A DNA stretch of 15,847 nt from an uncultured Eubacteriales bacterium. GTDB taxonomy: Bacteria > Bacillota > Clostridia > Oscillospirales > Oscillospiraceae. Every line of letters starts with the position of its first letter. Position 1 is the first letter of the stretch. Of the stretch, positions 14,114-15,847 are shown one piece after another. The notes under the pieces are model-generated. The model ran no database searches. It was not told where the DNA came from and saw only the letters and a program-made list of their open reading frames with translations. The stretch is from contig UQUO01000045.1 of the NCBI GenBank assembly GCA_900544295.1, forward strand, positions 1-15,847. The letters run 5' to 3'. The translations under genes were made by a program, and so were the position numbers.

Positions 14114-15847
14114 TCAGGGATTGGGGATGCCAACCCAGGCGCCGCTCTGGATGGTGGCAGTGCCATCGAGCTTCGGGAGAATGGTGGCGGTCACGCAGGA
14201 AACGCCATTGTTGTTCCAAAGAGTGCCGGTTATATTCCACTGGTTGCTGGCACGGTCAGTGTACGTGCCGGTCCAGTACTGCTTGCCGACCTCGGCATTG
14301 AAGTTGCCGGTCTTCTGGCAGAAGGTGAAGCTCAGCTCAGAGCCAAGAACAACGTCCTCGAAAACCTGAGTGGTCTTGCCGGCGGTGCCATAGATGACGT
14401 GGTCGGGATTGGCCAGGCTGACGGTGACGTCGCCGATCACCAGGCCGCCGATCTCGAAGTTCTGGGTCTTGGTGCCGAGAACCATGCTGTCAACGTCGAT
14501 CTTGAGGCCGATGTAGCCGTTTGTCAGATAGCTGGTCTCAACGACAGCGGCCTTGTTCTTGTTGACATCGAGCGTGTACGTGGTGGTGGTGGTGCGCTCG
14601 GCCTTCAGCTTCTCGTTGTAGATGACAACGTCGATGTCGTAAGCCACGAGAGCGTGAGCATCGTCGTCATAGTAGGTCTTGGAGGTCGTACCGGCAGGCA
14701 TAACATCGGTGCCGATCTTGTGGATCACCCAGCCGGCGGCCTTCAGCTCATTGGACAGGGAAACGGTGACCTCGGCATCCCAGCCGATGTTGACGAGGTA
14801 GATGTAGTCAACACGGTTGGTGTCCGGATTCACGGTGAACGCCAGGCTCCAATCGGGGTGAGCGTTCATGTACTGCCACAGGTAGTACAGGGTCTCGACC
14901 TTGTGGGTCGGGTTGGTGACGTCAACGATGGTGACCTCGCCGTCCCTGGCCTCGAAGCGGCCAGCGCCGTTGCTCAGGTACCAGGTGTGGGTGGTCGCGT
15001 TGCCGGTGTCGATCAGGCTGACATGCTGATAGTAGCAATTGCCAGTGTTATCTATGCGCTCACCGAGCCAGTAGACAGGAACGCCGTTGACATAGTTAGT
15101 GGTCAGGACATAGAAGCCACGATCCAGAGTGCCGTTCGCGAAAGTGCCGCTGCTGAGCTGGTTCTCATAGAAGCTGACGGAAATCGGCTTGCCCTCAAGG
15201 TAAGCGCCATTGTAAGTGACGTAGTAGGAAGCGGGATCGCCGGTAACGCTGCTCCAATCATCCTTATCGATATCGTTGGGGATGAAGACGTAGCGGCTGG
15301 TGGTGGCCAGGTTAGTCTCGAAGACAAAGATGGTGTCGGCCTTCCAAGCGCCGGTGGTGGTTGAGCTGACGGTCATCGCGGTGTTGGCGAGGTACATGGT
15401 GCCGTTGGTGGCAACATTGTAGGCGGTCTTGAAGGCCTGGATGCCGGTGTACGGGGTGACCTTCATGTTCGCGCCGGTGCCGGAGGCAACAAGGAAGGTA
15501 ACGGTAGCGCCGTCGAAGTAGACAGTGCCCTTGGTGAGCCTGTTGTCAGTAGGCTTGGCAAGATACTCGTAGGTAGAGGAGCTGGTGGAGTTCTGTACGA
15601 TGGTGAAGTCGTCAACAATGTAGCCGGCAGCGTAGGTGTTCTGTCCCTTGGTCACACTGTTGGCAACATACTCGCCGGCGGCGGTAGCAGTGGCGCTGAT
15701 GTCATAGTAAGCGCCGCCGACAAGGGAGCTGGCGCCCTTAATGCGGTAGAAAGCGACTTCACCGCTGGTGACGTTGATGAAGCGGTACTCCTTGCCCCGG
15801 TCGGTGTTGATGTCACCGTAATTGCCGGTGGCACGCCACTCGCCGGT
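14114..15847 (-). CDS. Large beta-rich, probably surface-exposed protein, C-terminal part (5' end outside window)
   Basis: The frame is open from the window edge to a TGA at 14114-14116, giving the last 577 residues; the start is not in the window. I do not recognise a named family. The sequence is rich in Thr, Ser, Tyr, Asn, Gly and Val, poor in Cys (about three) and shows no membrane segment, catalytic motif or LPXTG anchor. It has alternating beta-strand-like text such as GTVYFDGATVTFLVASG, AWKADTIFVFET, DYIYLVNIGWDAEVTVSLS and FEIGGLVIGDVTVSLANP, which suggests repeated beta-sandwich modules. Such proteins in Oscillospiraceae often carry S-layer homology domains elsewhere, but none is visible here. 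Codon choice is less GC-biased than in neighbouring genes, as in highly expressed envelope proteins. Translation from the in-frame GTG at 15655 is not supported. Confidence 0.8.
   Translation of the reverse strand, partial: TGEWRATGNYGDINTDRGKEYRFINVTSGEVAFYRIKGASSLVGGAYYDISATATAAGEYVANSVTKGQNTYAAGYIVDDFTIVQNSTSSSTYEYLAKPTDNRLTKGTVYFDGATVTFLVASGTGANMKVTPYTGIQAFKTAYNVATNGTMYLANTAMTVSSTTTGAWKADTIFVFETNLATTSRYVFIPNDIDKDDWSSVTGDPASYYVTYNGAYLEGKPISVSFYENQLSSGTFANGTLDRGFYVLTTNYVNGVPVYWLGERIDNTGNCYYQHVSLIDTGNATTHTWYLSNGAGRFEARDGEVTIVDVTNPTHKVETLYYLWQYMNAHPDWSLAFTVNPDTNRVDYIYLVNIGWDAEVTVSLSNELKAAGWVIHKIGTDVMPAGTTSKTYYDDDAHALVAYDIDVVIYNEKLKAERTTTTTYTLDVNKNKAAVVETSYLTNGYIGLKIDVDSMVLGTKTQNFEIGGLVIGDVTVSLANPDHVIYGTAGKTTQVFEDVVLGSELSFTFCQKTGNFNAEVGKQYWTGTYTDRASNQWNITGTLWNNNGVSCVTATILPKLDGTATIQSGAWVGIPNP

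Noticed and set aside
15652..15834. 60-codon minus-strand frame at the right edge
   Set aside because: It is out of frame with the surface protein, which reads through to the edge of the window in another frame.
1..15847. tRNA genes, CRISPR arrays, insertion sequences, attachment sites
   Set aside because: No spaced direct repeats, transposase or integrase motifs, or tRNA cloverleaf sequences were found.

Overview
The window reads as a high-GC member of the Clostridia (Bacillota), most like the gut Oscillospiraceae. The reasons are Bacillota-type regulation (a guanine riboswitch and a T-box leader), strong AGGAGG-type ribosome sites with frequent GTG/TTG starts, Cys-lipoproteins, an Nfn-type electron-bifurcating transhydrogenase and a BMP-family nucleoside importer. 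The taxon is an inference from gene content; no rRNA is present. No tRNA, IS element, phage gene or CRISPR array was seen.

Layout. (1) 1-223: a long perfect inverted repeat near the edge and a terminator. (2) 224-2515 (-): a single-chain fusion of both subunits of NADH-dependent ferredoxin:NADP+ oxidoreductase (NfnA-NfnB), with its own sigma-A-like promoter. (3) 2628-8511 (-): a purine acquisition block. It runs xpt (xanthine phosphoribosyltransferase), a guanine-class riboswitch with terminator, a BMP lipoprotein, two stacked hairpins, then the ATPase and two permeases of a NupNOPQ-type nucleoside ABC importer. The last three genes overlap by 8 nt at each junction. (4) 8656-10855 (+): a divergent two-gene unit of a small unknown membrane protein and an M3-family oligoendopeptidase, closed by a strong terminator. 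(5) 10865-11032: a non-coding element of nested hairpins between convergent genes. (6) 11040-13952 (-): metN-metI-metQ methionine importer behind a T-box leader whose specifier reads AUG (Met), with a TTGACA-17-TATGCT promoter. (7) 14049-15847 (-): the C-terminal 577 residues of a large beta-rich, probably surface protein that continues beyond the window, with its terminator.

How it fits together. The two transport operons are each wired to the substrate that their genes handle. Guanine or hypoxanthine should shut off nucleoside import through the riboswitch, next to the salvage enzyme xpt. Uncharged methionine tRNA should switch on methionine import through the T-box. The Nfn fusion links NADH, NADPH and ferredoxin pools in anaerobic metabolism. 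The M3 peptidase would trim imported or internal peptides.

The best candidates for something new are the riboswitch placed between xpt and the importer, the paired hairpins between the lipoprotein and ATPase genes, the 170-nt structured element at 10865-11032, the unknown membrane protein coupled to the peptidase, and the Nfn fusion. I did not find a clear, entirely new defence or biosynthetic system here.
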